Shown here: piece after piece, positions 9,733-17,725 of the stretch | Position numbering within the stretch: the first letter of the stretch is position 1 | Layout of the letters: each line of letters starts with the position of its first letter | Translations under genes and position numbers: made by a program | Source of the DNA: Rhizomucor pusillus | Taxonomy: Eukaryota > Mucoromycota > Mucoromycetes > Mucorales > Lichtheimiaceae | Direction of reading: 5' to 3' | DNA length: 18,513 bases | Assembly (NCBI GenBank): GCA_900175165.2 | Contig: FWWN02000299.1 | Coordinates: 1 to 18,513, forward strand | The notes under the pieces: model-generated | The model's input: only the letters and a program-made list of their open reading frames with translations | Told to the model about the DNA's origin: nothing | The model's database searches: none

Positions 9733-11144
9733 ATGAAATATAAAGTGGTTGCGTTTTGGTTACTGTCACAGATATATCTATCATGTACTGCAACGGAAGC
9801 ATTGGAGAATCGAGAGACTGCTCAGGTTAGGTACGTACAGAGTTGCTGCTGTTTTTGCTTCTAAGAGACATTGATGCACTTTACCTAATCCATAGCTTCG
9901 CAATACAACGCAAAGCGGACACATCTTTGAACCCGTCTGAACGGCACCGACGCGCATTGTTGCGCTACGAGGTTGAACCATTCGCATGCACTCAATATCT
10001 CAATTTATGCAACAGCGAACCGGAAAGAAACAATACCAACAATGCGACTGTGAAGCTGAAAAGCGCGCTAGTTGATGTTGAATACATTGGAGAGGTCAAA
10101 CTAGGCACGCCACCGCAGTCATTCATGATGAATTTTGATACTGGCAGTGCAGATACCTGGATCCCGGCTGTCGGATGCAACAACTGCGGAAATCACACAT
10201 TCTTTCAACCAGCAAACTCATCGACGTTTACGAACGCGAGTGATAATGCAGAACAATGGACAATCAAGTACGGAGACGGTTCCGTGGTACAAGGCACAAC
10301 GGCCTACGAAACAATCACTATCGGCAACGTCACGCTCAACAACCATTCTATAGGAATGACGACGATCGAGTCTGCCGAGTTTGCTGAAGACCCTGCAATG
10401 GATGGAATATTTGGGCTCGGGTTTCCTTCTTTGTCGTTTATCCGGGCAGATAACCGCTCAGTTGTGCAGACCATGCGAGACCAAGGCATTATCGACAAGG
10501 CAGTCATGGGCATCTATCTGGGTGATCCTCACAATGCAGGAGACGGCGAAATTACTTTTGGAGACACAAATCCTCAACACTACACAGGCGATATCCAGTA
10601 CATGCCTATTACATCCGAGAAGTACTGGGAGGTGCCTTTCAATGGCGTTCGTATCGGCAACTCGACCGTAACGTCGCAAGGTGCGAACGGCCAACCCGCC
10701 GCAAACAAAGCGATCGTTGACACTGGCACGACGCTTATCATTGTCCCTCCCTCCTTGTCTCGTGTTATACACGAAGCTGTGCCCGGCGCTGTTTACAATG
10801 AAAGTACAGGCTGGCGGGTGCCTTGCGCGGTAGCGGCGACGGCGGCGGCTTCTGATGGTGATGATGAGAATATAGCATCATCAGGAGCAACGGCAACGGC
10901 GACGAATACGTCTTCTGGCACACCGGCCAATGTAACCTTTTTGCTTGGTGACCATCAATTCCCTGTTCCTGTCGAGGAACTTGTACGGCAGCGGCAAACT
11001 ATAGAGAACAAGACCATGTGCTACTCTGGCGTATCAGAAATGCAATCACCAATGATTATAATGGGCGATATGTTCCTGCGACACTATTATTCTGTGTACG
11101 ACTATGATCAGAAACGCATTGGATTTGCTCCCGTCGCTCACTAG
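9733..11144 (+). CDS. secreted pepsin-like aspartic protease (family A1)
   Basis: Two exons (9733-9830, 9896-11144) with a 65-nt GT-AG intron give 448 residues. The N-terminus MKYKVVAFWLLSQIYLSCTA is a signal peptide, so the enzyme should enter the secretory pathway. A basic propeptide follows (about residues 24-90). The mature domain has the first catalytic Asp in FDTGSADTW (D114), a Cys pair in VGCNNCG, the flap YGDGS, and the second catalytic Asp in AIVDTGTT (D308). It ends in the usual hydrophobic segment IMGDMFLRHYYSVYDYDQKRIGFAP. Several N-x-S/T sites suggest glycosylation. Between the C-lobe cysteines (VPC and TMCYSG) there is an Ala/Ser/Thr/Asp-rich insertion of about 35 residues (near 10828-10930) that ordinary rhizopuspepsin-type enzymes do not need; it probably forms a surface loop. 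Its role would be extracellular or vacuolar protein degradation. It is flanked by a gene-poor region on its 3' side. Confidence 0.93.
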
Positions 11145-11595
11145 AGAAAGAGCTTCCCTGCATCAAAAACTATTTACTGTTATTATTATTGTATGAAACT
11201 TATGTAGTTTACGCATGAACAAGAATACATCCAATTCGCCAAGTCGCTAAATTAGATACAAAAATCGAAGATCTTGGAAAGGGGGCGAGAGGTCGCTGCT
11301 ACCAGACTTGCAACGGGATTAGAGCCAAAATCTTTGGGAGCTACCCTGAGTGCAGCTTCCAAGTTTATGCAGCAATTGTATTGGCCATCGCAAAGAAAAT
11401 TTTTTCAACAAGGTTTACCGCAAATAACTTCACTTTACGTTCGAGTTTTATATGTCAATGTGTATCTTTATGCGAAATTCTGTCTCTGCAGATTCCAAGC
11501 TTTCGGTACATACTCATTGTGTATCTGTACGATGATTATGCGCAGAGTTGTATGAGGGCGCCGCCAATCAATTCAAACGCCGTCGGAAAGGCATG
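11145..11595. other. intergenic, no gene recognised
   Basis: Downstream of the protease stop the sequence is AT-rich. Short ORFs on the plus strand have no signal, domain or repeat I can identify. It probably holds the protease 3' untranslated region and then spacer up to the inverted-repeat element. Confidence 0.5.
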
Positions 11596-11796
11596 TACAC
11601 TTTTTCCCAAAAGTAATGTCGCATTCTGTGAAATTTTATAATACACCTTTTCCAAAAATTAATGTCGCTGCAATTTACCGTTTTGGTGTATATATTTAAA
11701 AAAATTCACAAAATGCGACATTACTTTTGGGAAACAGCGTACATTTATACACCAAAACGACAAATTGCAGCGACATTAATTTTTGGAAAAAGTGTA
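11596..11796. mobile_element. miniature inverted-repeat element (MITE-like), interleaved repeats
   Basis: The body 11598-11794 starts CACTTTTTCCCAAAAGTAA and ends in the inverse complement of CACTTTTTCCAAAAATTAA, matching at 23 of 25 end positions. It is flanked by TA on both sides (11596-11597, 11795-11796), the target duplication typical of Tc1/mariner elements. Inside, two repeat units and their inverse copies alternate: A (about 11594-11635), B (11641-11692), A' (11704-11743) and B' (about 11746-11797). B and inverted B' differ at 3 of 52 positions; A and A' at about 4 of 45. There is no coding capacity. The ends resemble the transposon end at 17728. It is best explained as a non-autonomous Tc1-type element, or two overlapping insertions. 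Confidence 0.75.
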
Positions 11797-11797
11797 T

Positions 11798-12597
11798 AAG
11801 GCTTTTTCCCGCTTCACAGTGGCAAATGAAGGCGCTTAATCGACCTGTGCCACCCCAAGGATGGTTAAGCTGATGCTGCTTCTTAATGCTAAAGACCAGT
11901 CGCTTACGCCGTAGCAGATTAAGTTCACTGCTGTGTGGCATAACGGTGTAAGGAACAGAATTTTTGGTCTCTTTCTTTTTCAATCAACTAGCAAGTCGGC
12001 AAGTGAGGGAAACTGATGCTGACGATTGCTTCTTTAAACTTTAGGGCCTCAGAGCCCATAATTTCTGGAACCTGGCCCTCGTGGCCCACAATAACAAATA
12101 ATGAAAATGAAAGTATGGACTCTAACTAGTCCTTAGCAATGTAGTCTTGCATTTGAGCTGTAGCAATTGTCGTCTTGCTGGTTGTTCACATCAATCTTAA
12201 CTTTTGAGTTGCCTCATTACTCTTGTCTCTTTTTGATCTTGCAATGCTGTGAAGACTGTTGCTTGCTTAGGTCTCGTTGCGAAGACTACGCGACGCGACG
12301 AGGAGCCTCGCAGAATTTTCTTCCTCGTTTATCTACACTTGTAGAGCTGATGGTCTGCTGCTATTCTGATTGGCTCAGCATGGCCAACGGCTGTAGTCTA
12401 ATGGGTCAATGCATTGCTGCTTGTTAGGAGAGGTATGGTGCCGATATCGGTGGAGGCTACTCGAAAAAGGGGACTTTATTTTAAACATCAGAGCCGTTCG
12501 TGTTGCAGCTCTTCACTCTATGTATAAACCGCTGGGAAGACTCAAATCTTTAACTGTTGTGTTTGTGGTAAACGTAGCAGTTTCTTTCTTTTCCATT
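11798..12597. other. gene-poor region, no gene recognised
   Basis: About 800 bp follow the inverted-repeat element. The longest ORFs (12167-12427 and 12409-12657, plus) show no recognisable domain, and their composition looks non-coding. A loose similarity between about 11871-11900 and 12013-12045 (both containing CTGATGCTG and a TTCTT element) hints at an old duplication. No tRNA or rRNA gene was found by eye. Confidence 0.45.
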
Positions 12598-13001
12598 TTA
12601 TTCATGTTCTTTATACATTTCCGTCATCAGAAAAGCAGAATCGTTGGCATCCTTTGAGACGATGAAAACAAGTCTATATCAGCAAACCTCTAATTCTTTA
12701 TACAGTTTAACTTGTTCGTGAAGCATACCTTCCAATTGTTGATGCGCGCTGAACGCGCTCCAATATCGAGTCTCTAGATCATTGATCTGCAAGCAACAGT
12801 CCACGCAGCCTCTAGAGTTCAGTATCCGTCATTTTTTAGTTTCTTCAGTGAAAAGCGGCGATTGTTAGGGCTTGGTGAGACGTGTGGCTCCTCTGCACTG
12901 ATGATTTTAAATGATAGCAAATTATCATCTTTGCCCTAACCAATTCTCTTATTACGCATGCTTTCAAGGAATTCAAGTGCTTGGAGCATCTATCGCAATT
13001 G
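12598..13001 (-). pseudogene. coding-like exons of an unrecognised coiled-coil protein
   Basis: On the minus strand, three stretches read as protein and can be spliced in phase 0. The first is 13001-12941, behind a TTTCGCAG acceptor and containing a CDRC motif. The second is 12786-12688, behind CTTGCAG; it is 33 codons containing LETRYWSAFSAHQQLEG, of helical coiled-coil character. The third is 12651-12598, ending KEHE and a TAA stop. The last intron would be only 36 nt and the first about 154 nt, both unusual here. No start codon can be placed, because NTAQ1 ends at 13058 just upstream. It may be the 3' end of a decayed or transposed gene, alternative 3' exons of the NTAQ1 transcript, or chance. 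I do not recognise the family. Confidence 0.3.
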
Positions 13002-13057
13002 CTGCGAAACAGGATATAAAATGACTTTACGAGTTATTTCTCGGAGCGGTGCCGTCT

Positions 13058-14018
13058 TTATTCTCCAAATTGTTCTTTTTCAACGTTGGTTGATAACGCG
13101 AAAGATAAGAACTCATCTTCAGTGATTACTACGCCATACTTTTCTGGTTCATCGCTGGATGTCATGTCAATATATTTAAAGAGATTCATAGAAGTATCTA
13201 AAAACGTCGAAGAATGGGTGCCACAACTTTCAATCAAATAAGTGCAATTTTCCAAGTACCTTGTGTGGAAATGGGCGGATAGTTAGGAGGAGGATGAATA
13301 TATTCACCGTCTCGAAGCTTTTTTCGTTCGAGTACAAAATATTAGGAATAGTATATTTCGAGATAAACACTAGTGAACTTACCATATGGCTTCGATCAGA
13401 TGCAAACTCGCGTATGTAAGTGGACGCTGGAATCAAGCGGAAACGCCTAGCAGAACGATTGAATAAGAAGGAGAGTACAAACTGCTCCTGTAAACTCCAT
13501 CTACCTTTTGAAATCTGCCCGAAGTACAAGTTCTGGATGAAAAGCTTCAAGAACATACTGATTCAAGGAACATGGAAATGGTAGCACCGTGTCCAAATCA
13601 TAGATCAAAGGTCTAATGCATGTAAGCATCGATTTTTGTTAAAGGATTTCCTCCACATACTCATCCAAACTACATAGCAAAATGACATGGTAATCCTGTG
13701 GAGATTTAGTATCCAAATACATCGATATCATTCACAGCATTACCCATATTACTGGCATTCCATCATCATTTATTCTTTTCTGTTTCCACACTGGAATCTG
13801 GTCACGATATCGTTTATTTCAACAATGCAATTCATGCTATGCGGAGCTCTCAAGCTTACAGTTTTGTTGGGATTGCTAATGAAAATGACCGTGCTTTTCT
13901 CGAGCAATTCAGGATCGTTCGTCGCAATATTCTTACACATCATGTAAATATTCTCCTCGCAGTAGCAGCGAGTATACGTCTGTTCATCCCTGTTGAACGG
14001 TTTCCTTTCTACACTCAT
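13058..14018 (-). CDS. NTAQ1: protein N-terminal glutamine amidohydrolase
   Basis: Seven exons (14018-13860, 13797-13744, 13695-13661, 13612-13505, 13446-13383, 13317-13260, 13197-13058) give 205 residues, the same length as human NTAQ1. All six introns are 48-65 nt with GT-AG ends. The family's catalytic triad is present: Cys20 in RCYCEENIY, His74 in WDYH, Asp88 in IYDLDTVLPFP. Other conserved blocks are FRLIPASTYIREFASDRSHM and PPPNYPPIST. The enzyme deamidates N-terminal Gln to Glu in the Arg/N-degron pathway, making the protein a substrate for arginyl transfer and then UBR1/RAD6-dependent ubiquitylation. Saccharomyces cerevisiae uses the unrelated NTA1 for this step. The gene is head-to-head with IMP4 (96 bp) and has RAD6 two genes away. 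Confidence 0.95.
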
Positions 14019-14114
14019 TTGGGTGGGAGAAGAAATCAAGCCACTCGATATTAGATCAAAGCAATGCGGAACAAGCAAAGTCCGAAATAGCGTTTTTTCT
14101 TTGCTCTTTAAACA
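14019..14114. promoter_or_regulatory. divergent promoter of NTAQ1 and IMP4
   Basis: Only 96 bp separate the two start codons (14018 minus, 14115 plus). The segment must serve both genes as promoter and leader. Confidence 0.6.
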
Positions 14115-15444
14115 ATGGTACGCTAATGCAAACGATCGATCGTAAGTAATGGACTGGATATACTTACGCTGTTGAACAGATTCGACGAAACACACGCTTG
14201 CGACGAGAATATCTGTATAAAAAATCGCTCGAGGCAAAAGAGCGTGCGACGTTTGAACGGAAACAGCAGATCAAGCGGGCCATTGAGGGTAAAAATGGAG
14301 CAAAGAACCATAAAGGCAACGGTGTTTTAACATGTTACTTGCAGAGGGCAAAGAGATTCCATCTGAATTACGGAGTATGAGCGATGAGCTCAAAAACGAC
14401 TTGACCTACGATCTGGCACAGAATGGCAAGTACCCAAAATTTAGTCAAATGCTGTTTAGAAATATGCTAAACCTGACAATACCTAATAGCTCCAACCACG
14501 CACATGGACGATGAATATGCTCGCGCCGGTGTTTTCGACCCAAAGATCCTTATCACAACTTCTCGAGATCCTAGCAGTCGTCTGCAACAATTTTCCAAAG
14601 TATGTATCCGACTGTCTACAACAATGAGAGTAGGATACTGACGGGAGGAACATAGGAAATGCGACTTGTATTCCCCAACTCACAACGAATCAACCGTGGT
14701 AATCACATCATGAAAGATATCGTTGAAGCTTGTCGAAGCAATGAAGTTACGGATCTCATCATTTTACATGAACACCGTGGACAGCCAGGTACGCCCGTTA
14801 TATTTTTTATACAAGCTACGTCGAGCGCTGACATTGTTTGATGATCAGATGGTATGGTGGTATGTCACTTTCCATACGGTCCTACAGCCTACTTTTCATT
14901 GCACAACGTTGTACTGCGCCATGATATCAAGGATCAGGGAACAGTATCAGAAGCATTTCCTCATTTGATTTTCAACAGTTTCAACTCCAAGTTGGGACAA
15001 AGAGTAAGTAATCACTTTCGACTTTTTGAAATTTTGGATTCTGACATTGCTTGTCTTTAGGTCAAAAATATCCTCAAATACCTTTTCCCTGTACCCAAGG
15101 AAGACAGCAAGCGTGTCATGACCTTCTCGAACGAAAATGATTATATATCCTTTAGGTGAATATTGCTTTACAGTCAATAACTCGGTTCTCGGAAACTGAT
15201 TTTCTTGTAGACATCATGTATTTGTAAAGACAGGCAATCACGTTGAACTTGCTGAAGTAGGGCCACGTTTCGAGATGAGAGGTATGTGATACAGCAGATC
15301 ATGGATCGGAATAGCACTCTGAGATTGACATGGAAAATATTAGTATATGAGATCAGACTCGGAACGGTGGATTTGACAGATGCGGATGTAGAATGGCAGC
15401 TGGCTTCTTTCACCCGCACCGCAGGAAGAAGACTGGAATTGTAA
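14115..15444 (+). CDS. IMP4: U3 snoRNP protein Imp4 (Brix domain)
   Basis: Nine exons give 285 residues: 14115-14117, 14180-14288, 14345-14425, 14490-14599, 14656-14788, 14849-15003, 15061-15155, 15211-15281, 15344-15444. Exon 1 is just the ATG, and the protein then reads [19 protein letters not shown], as in other Imp4 proteins (MLRR...RREYLY). The Brix domain follows, with [78 protein letters not shown] and a DADVEWQL ending. Imp4 acts in the nucleolus with Imp3 and Mpp10, promoting U3 snoRNA pairing with pre-rRNA for 18S processing. Intron 3 (14426-14489) begins GC rather than GT: only the GCAAGT donor keeps frame, while the GT four bases on would cause a frameshift. The gene is head-to-head with NTAQ1. 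Confidence 0.95.
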
Positions 15445-15815
15445 TTCGTTTGCATTTTGTGTATATTTACTTTGCATGTTTAGAACATCTTTGAACATTA
15501 AAATTTAAAACGATCAAATGATGGTATGGTGCATTAATCAACTGTAATAATTGCTGTACATACAAAGTCAAAGCCGATTGTTAATCAACGGGATGAGTTT
15601 TTACCAATCGATCCTGTGATCCACAGTATTACGGAATGTTGATGCTTGTAGAGTTGGCTACGGATCGGTTTGCTGGGTGGTGGATTTGTCAAAGTGGAAG
15701 ACGCAAAACGATAGGGAGCGGCGTTGCAATTTTCGGATAGTGAACAACTGCATCATCGGTCCATTGGTTTCGCTCTTGTTCTTATTCGTAAAGCAGAAAA
15801 CCAACACCAGCTGCA
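15445..15815. other. IMP4-RAD6 intergenic region with RAD6 promoter
   Basis: About 370 bp hold the IMP4 3' untranslated region and the RAD6 promoter. An inverted CCAAT motif (ATTGG) lies at 15763-15767, about 50 bp before the RAD6 start. No gene is seen. Confidence 0.5.
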
Positions 15816-16533
15816 ATGTCCACCCCTACAAGAAGACGTTTGATGCGAGACTTTAAGAGATTACAGAGCGACCCTCCAGGTATGTTCTATCTTGCCCATT
15901 TCCGTGGTGGGTTCATGTCGTAATTCCTGCATGCTCACTCGTATTCCATTAGGGGGTGTCTCAGGTAGATTCCGTCATACATTGGCTGTAAAACATGGTC
16001 GATGCTCACATAATCGTAATACTTTTAGGTGCTCCGTGCCCAGACAACATCATGATGTGGAATGCGGTTATCTTTGGGCCTTGTGAGTATTCGAGGAATC
16101 GGCAGTGAATGTAGGGACTAACAATCTGTATTTCTTCTTTTCAGCTGATACCCCGTTCGAGGACGGCACATTCAAGCTGGTGCTACAGTTTGATGAAACC
16201 TATGTAAGTACCGACATGTAGGGAGCACATGTCACGAGATGTATGCTGACCTGTTCGCACGCATGCAAGCCAAACAAACCGCCGCAGGTCAAGTTTGTAT
16301 CCAAAATGTTCCATCCCAATGTGTATGCCAACGGCGAACTCTGCTTGGATATTTTGCAAAACCGATGGAGTCCTACCTACGACGTAGCTGCAATTCTAAC
16401 CAGCATTCAATCATTGCTGCATGACCCTAACCCTAATTCACCTGCCAACGCCGAAGCTGCAAATCTGTACCGTGAAAATAGAAAAGAATATGTGAGACGA
16501 GTGCGCGAGACCGTCGAATCATCCTGGGAGTAA
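15816..16533 (+). CDS. RAD6: E2 ubiquitin-conjugating enzyme Rad6/Ubc2
   Basis: Five exons (15816-15879, 15953-15964, 16029-16082, 16145-16203, 16270-16533) give 150 residues. The N-terminus [21 protein letters not shown] is that of Rad6, and the E2 fold follows, with the HPN motif at 78-80 and the catalytic cysteine Cys88 in GELCLDILQ, the same number as in yeast Rad6. It ends shortly after [12 protein letters not shown], without the acidic tail of the budding-yeast protein, like Schizosaccharomyces Rhp6 and animal orthologues. Known roles of the family: H2B mono-ubiquitylation with Bre1, PCNA ubiquitylation with Rad18, and N-degron ubiquitylation with Ubr1. Exon 2 is only 12 nt (it completes PGGVSG), flanked by clear GT-AG introns. 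All introns are 62-73 nt. Confidence 0.96.
15953..15964 (+). other. RAD6: 12-nt microexon of RAD6
   Basis: The twelve bases GGGGTGTCTCAG lie between an acceptor (CCATTAG) and a donor (GTAGAT). They are required to restore the conserved GGVSG segment between exons 1 and 3. Skipping would delete four residues in frame. Confidence 0.85.
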
Positions 16534-16934
16534 GATGATCCTGCATACGGCATCGTAGATGCATCCTTATCTCTTCGTCTTCTTAAGCCTTACCCTCCCC
16601 AGCCAAATCGCAAACCCTCACGTCGCAATTCTTTTTTCCTTTTCTTTCTCTTTTATGTTTTTACCCAGCAACAACATGTATAAAGTTGAAAATATCATTT
16701 GAAAAATATGTGGTTTTATTTGTCTTCATTATTTGGGCTCTCTGGGCTCTGACTTTGGAAGATGGGGTTAATTCCATTCTGTGGCTTTACAGAGCGACGA
16801 CAAAATTTTCAAGCCAAGACGTGGTATTGATTCTCCCCTTCTTCCGTTTCAAAGCATAGCTTTATTGTACGTAACGATCGGCTTTACAGAATTCACTCCT
16901 GGGGCCTAATTGTTCGGTGTGTCTAGGTATTCCA
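16534..16934. other. RAD6-RPL30 intergenic region
   Basis: About 400 bp carry the RAD6 3' end and the RPL30 promoter. A short direct repeat GGGCTCT occurs twice near 16735-16751. The sequence just before the RPL30 ATG ends in a pyrimidine-poor GTCTAG, so a 5' leader intron cannot be excluded. No further gene is seen. Confidence 0.5.
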
Positions 16935-17474
16935 ATGGCTCCCGTTGACAAGAAGACCAAGAAGTCCACCAAGGGTACCGAGTCCATCAACTCTCGTCTC
17001 CAGCTCGTCACCAAGTCCGGTAAATACACCCTTGGTTACAAGTCTACCTTGAAGACTCTTCGCCAGGGCAAAGGCAAGTGTTTTAAAGACTACTCAACGG
17101 GGGGACAGGAGCCCAATTCCCATATGACGAGTAGTCGCCCTTTCTCTCTCTTTTTGAGGGCTGAGATCGTCCCCCACCTGTTTACTAACGCGTGCTTTTG
17201 CTCTAAATAGCCAAGTTGATCATCATTGCCGGTAACTGCCCTCCTCTTCGCAAGTCTGAATTGGAGTACTATGCTATGCTTTCCAAGACCGGTGTCCACC
17301 ACTACAACGGCAGTAAGTAACAACTCGAACATCCAGGGATTTAAAGCAACGATGTTGATCACGCCGCACTCTCTAGACAACATTGACTTGGGCACCGCTT
17401 GCGGTAAGCTCTTCCGCACCTCTGTGCTCTCCATCACCGATGCTGGTGACTCTGATATCTTGAGCGCTCAATAA
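16935..17474 (+). CDS. RPL30: 60S ribosomal protein L30 (eL30)
   Basis: Three exons (16935-17073, 17211-17312, 17377-17474) give 112 residues, as expected for eL30 (yeast 105, human 115). The sequence [60 protein letters not shown] and the TDAGDSDIL end are diagnostic. eL30 is a component of the 60S subunit and an L7Ae-family protein that binds kink-turn RNA; in yeast it also represses splicing of its own pre-mRNA. Intron 1 (17074-17210) is 137 nt, about twice all others in the window, starts AAAG/GCAAGT with a GC donor, and has a perfect TACTAAC branch site at 17183-17189. Using the GT four bases downstream would break the frame. Intron 2 is 64 nt and ordinary. Confidence 0.96.
17088..17136 (+). 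promoter_or_regulatory. RPL30: 8-bp hairpin in RPL30 intron 1
   Basis: GACTACTC (17088-17095) is the exact reverse complement of GAGTAGTC (17129-17136), giving an 8-bp stem closing a 33-nt loop just after the GC donor. The loop contains the G-run used in the alternative kink-turn pairing, so the two folds would compete or form a pseudoknot. Confidence 0.5.
17100..17175 (+). promoter_or_regulatory. RPL30: candidate kink-turn (L30 binding site) in RPL30 intron 1
   Basis: GGGGGAC (17100-17106) pairs with GTCCCCC (17169-17175), and GCCC (17111-17114) pairs with GGGC (17158-17161). Between the helices lie GA (17109-17110) on one strand and a 3-nt bulge TGA (17162-17164) followed by GA (17165-17166) on the other. 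That is the kink-turn arrangement of helix, 3-nt bulge, tandem sheared G-A pairs and second helix. A G-U wobble and one A-C mismatch sit next to the G-A pairs. This was found by eye only. Confidence 0.4.
17183..17189 (+). promoter_or_regulatory. RPL30: perfect TACTAAC branch point of RPL30 intron 1
   Basis: TACTAAC, the optimal U2-pairing sequence, lies 21 nt before the TAG acceptor at 17210. A strong branch site may compensate for the weak GC donor. Confidence 0.7.
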
Positions 17475-17725
17475 ATTTTGTCGCGCGTGTGACAATCACC
17501 GATTTTACATCATCACCATTATTACTTGTCGCCTTTGGATACTGCTTACAATTGCATAGTTAGCTGGAGCAGCTGCACCGTTATTTTCTAAAAGTAGGAG
17601 ACTTTTGCTGAAGTATCATCAATCCAGTGTTGGATTATAAGCCAAAGACCTTAAAATGAGAATTGTTGTAACTTGAGACATTGGAATCATTGCGATGCTG
17701 TTAAGACAGAAGAGAGAAACATATG
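17475..17725. other. RPL30 3' flank
   Basis: About 250 bp between the RPL30 stop and the transposon end. An ATAAAT overlaps the stop codon and could act in polyadenylation. No gene is seen. Confidence 0.5.

Noticed and set aside
9843..9895. In-frame extension upstream of protease exon 2 (LLFLLLRDIDALYLIHS) as a possible signal peptide
   Set aside because: It looks hydrophobic, but the region is better explained as the intron between exon 1, with a proper ATG and signal peptide, and exon 2, with donor GTACGT and acceptor CATAG.
11821..12050. Possible tRNA or box C/D snoRNA (CTGATGCTG elements)
   Set aside because: No cloverleaf with a GGTTCGA-like T loop and no paired C/D boxes with a terminal stem could be found by eye.
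13687..13947. Plus-strand ORF of 86 codons
   Set aside because: It overlaps exons 1-3 of NTAQ1 on the other strand and has no independent support.
16427..16438. CCCTAACCCTAA, resembling telomere repeats
   Set aside because: It lies inside the RAD6 coding exon, encoding the conserved DPNPNSP segment; coincidence of codons.
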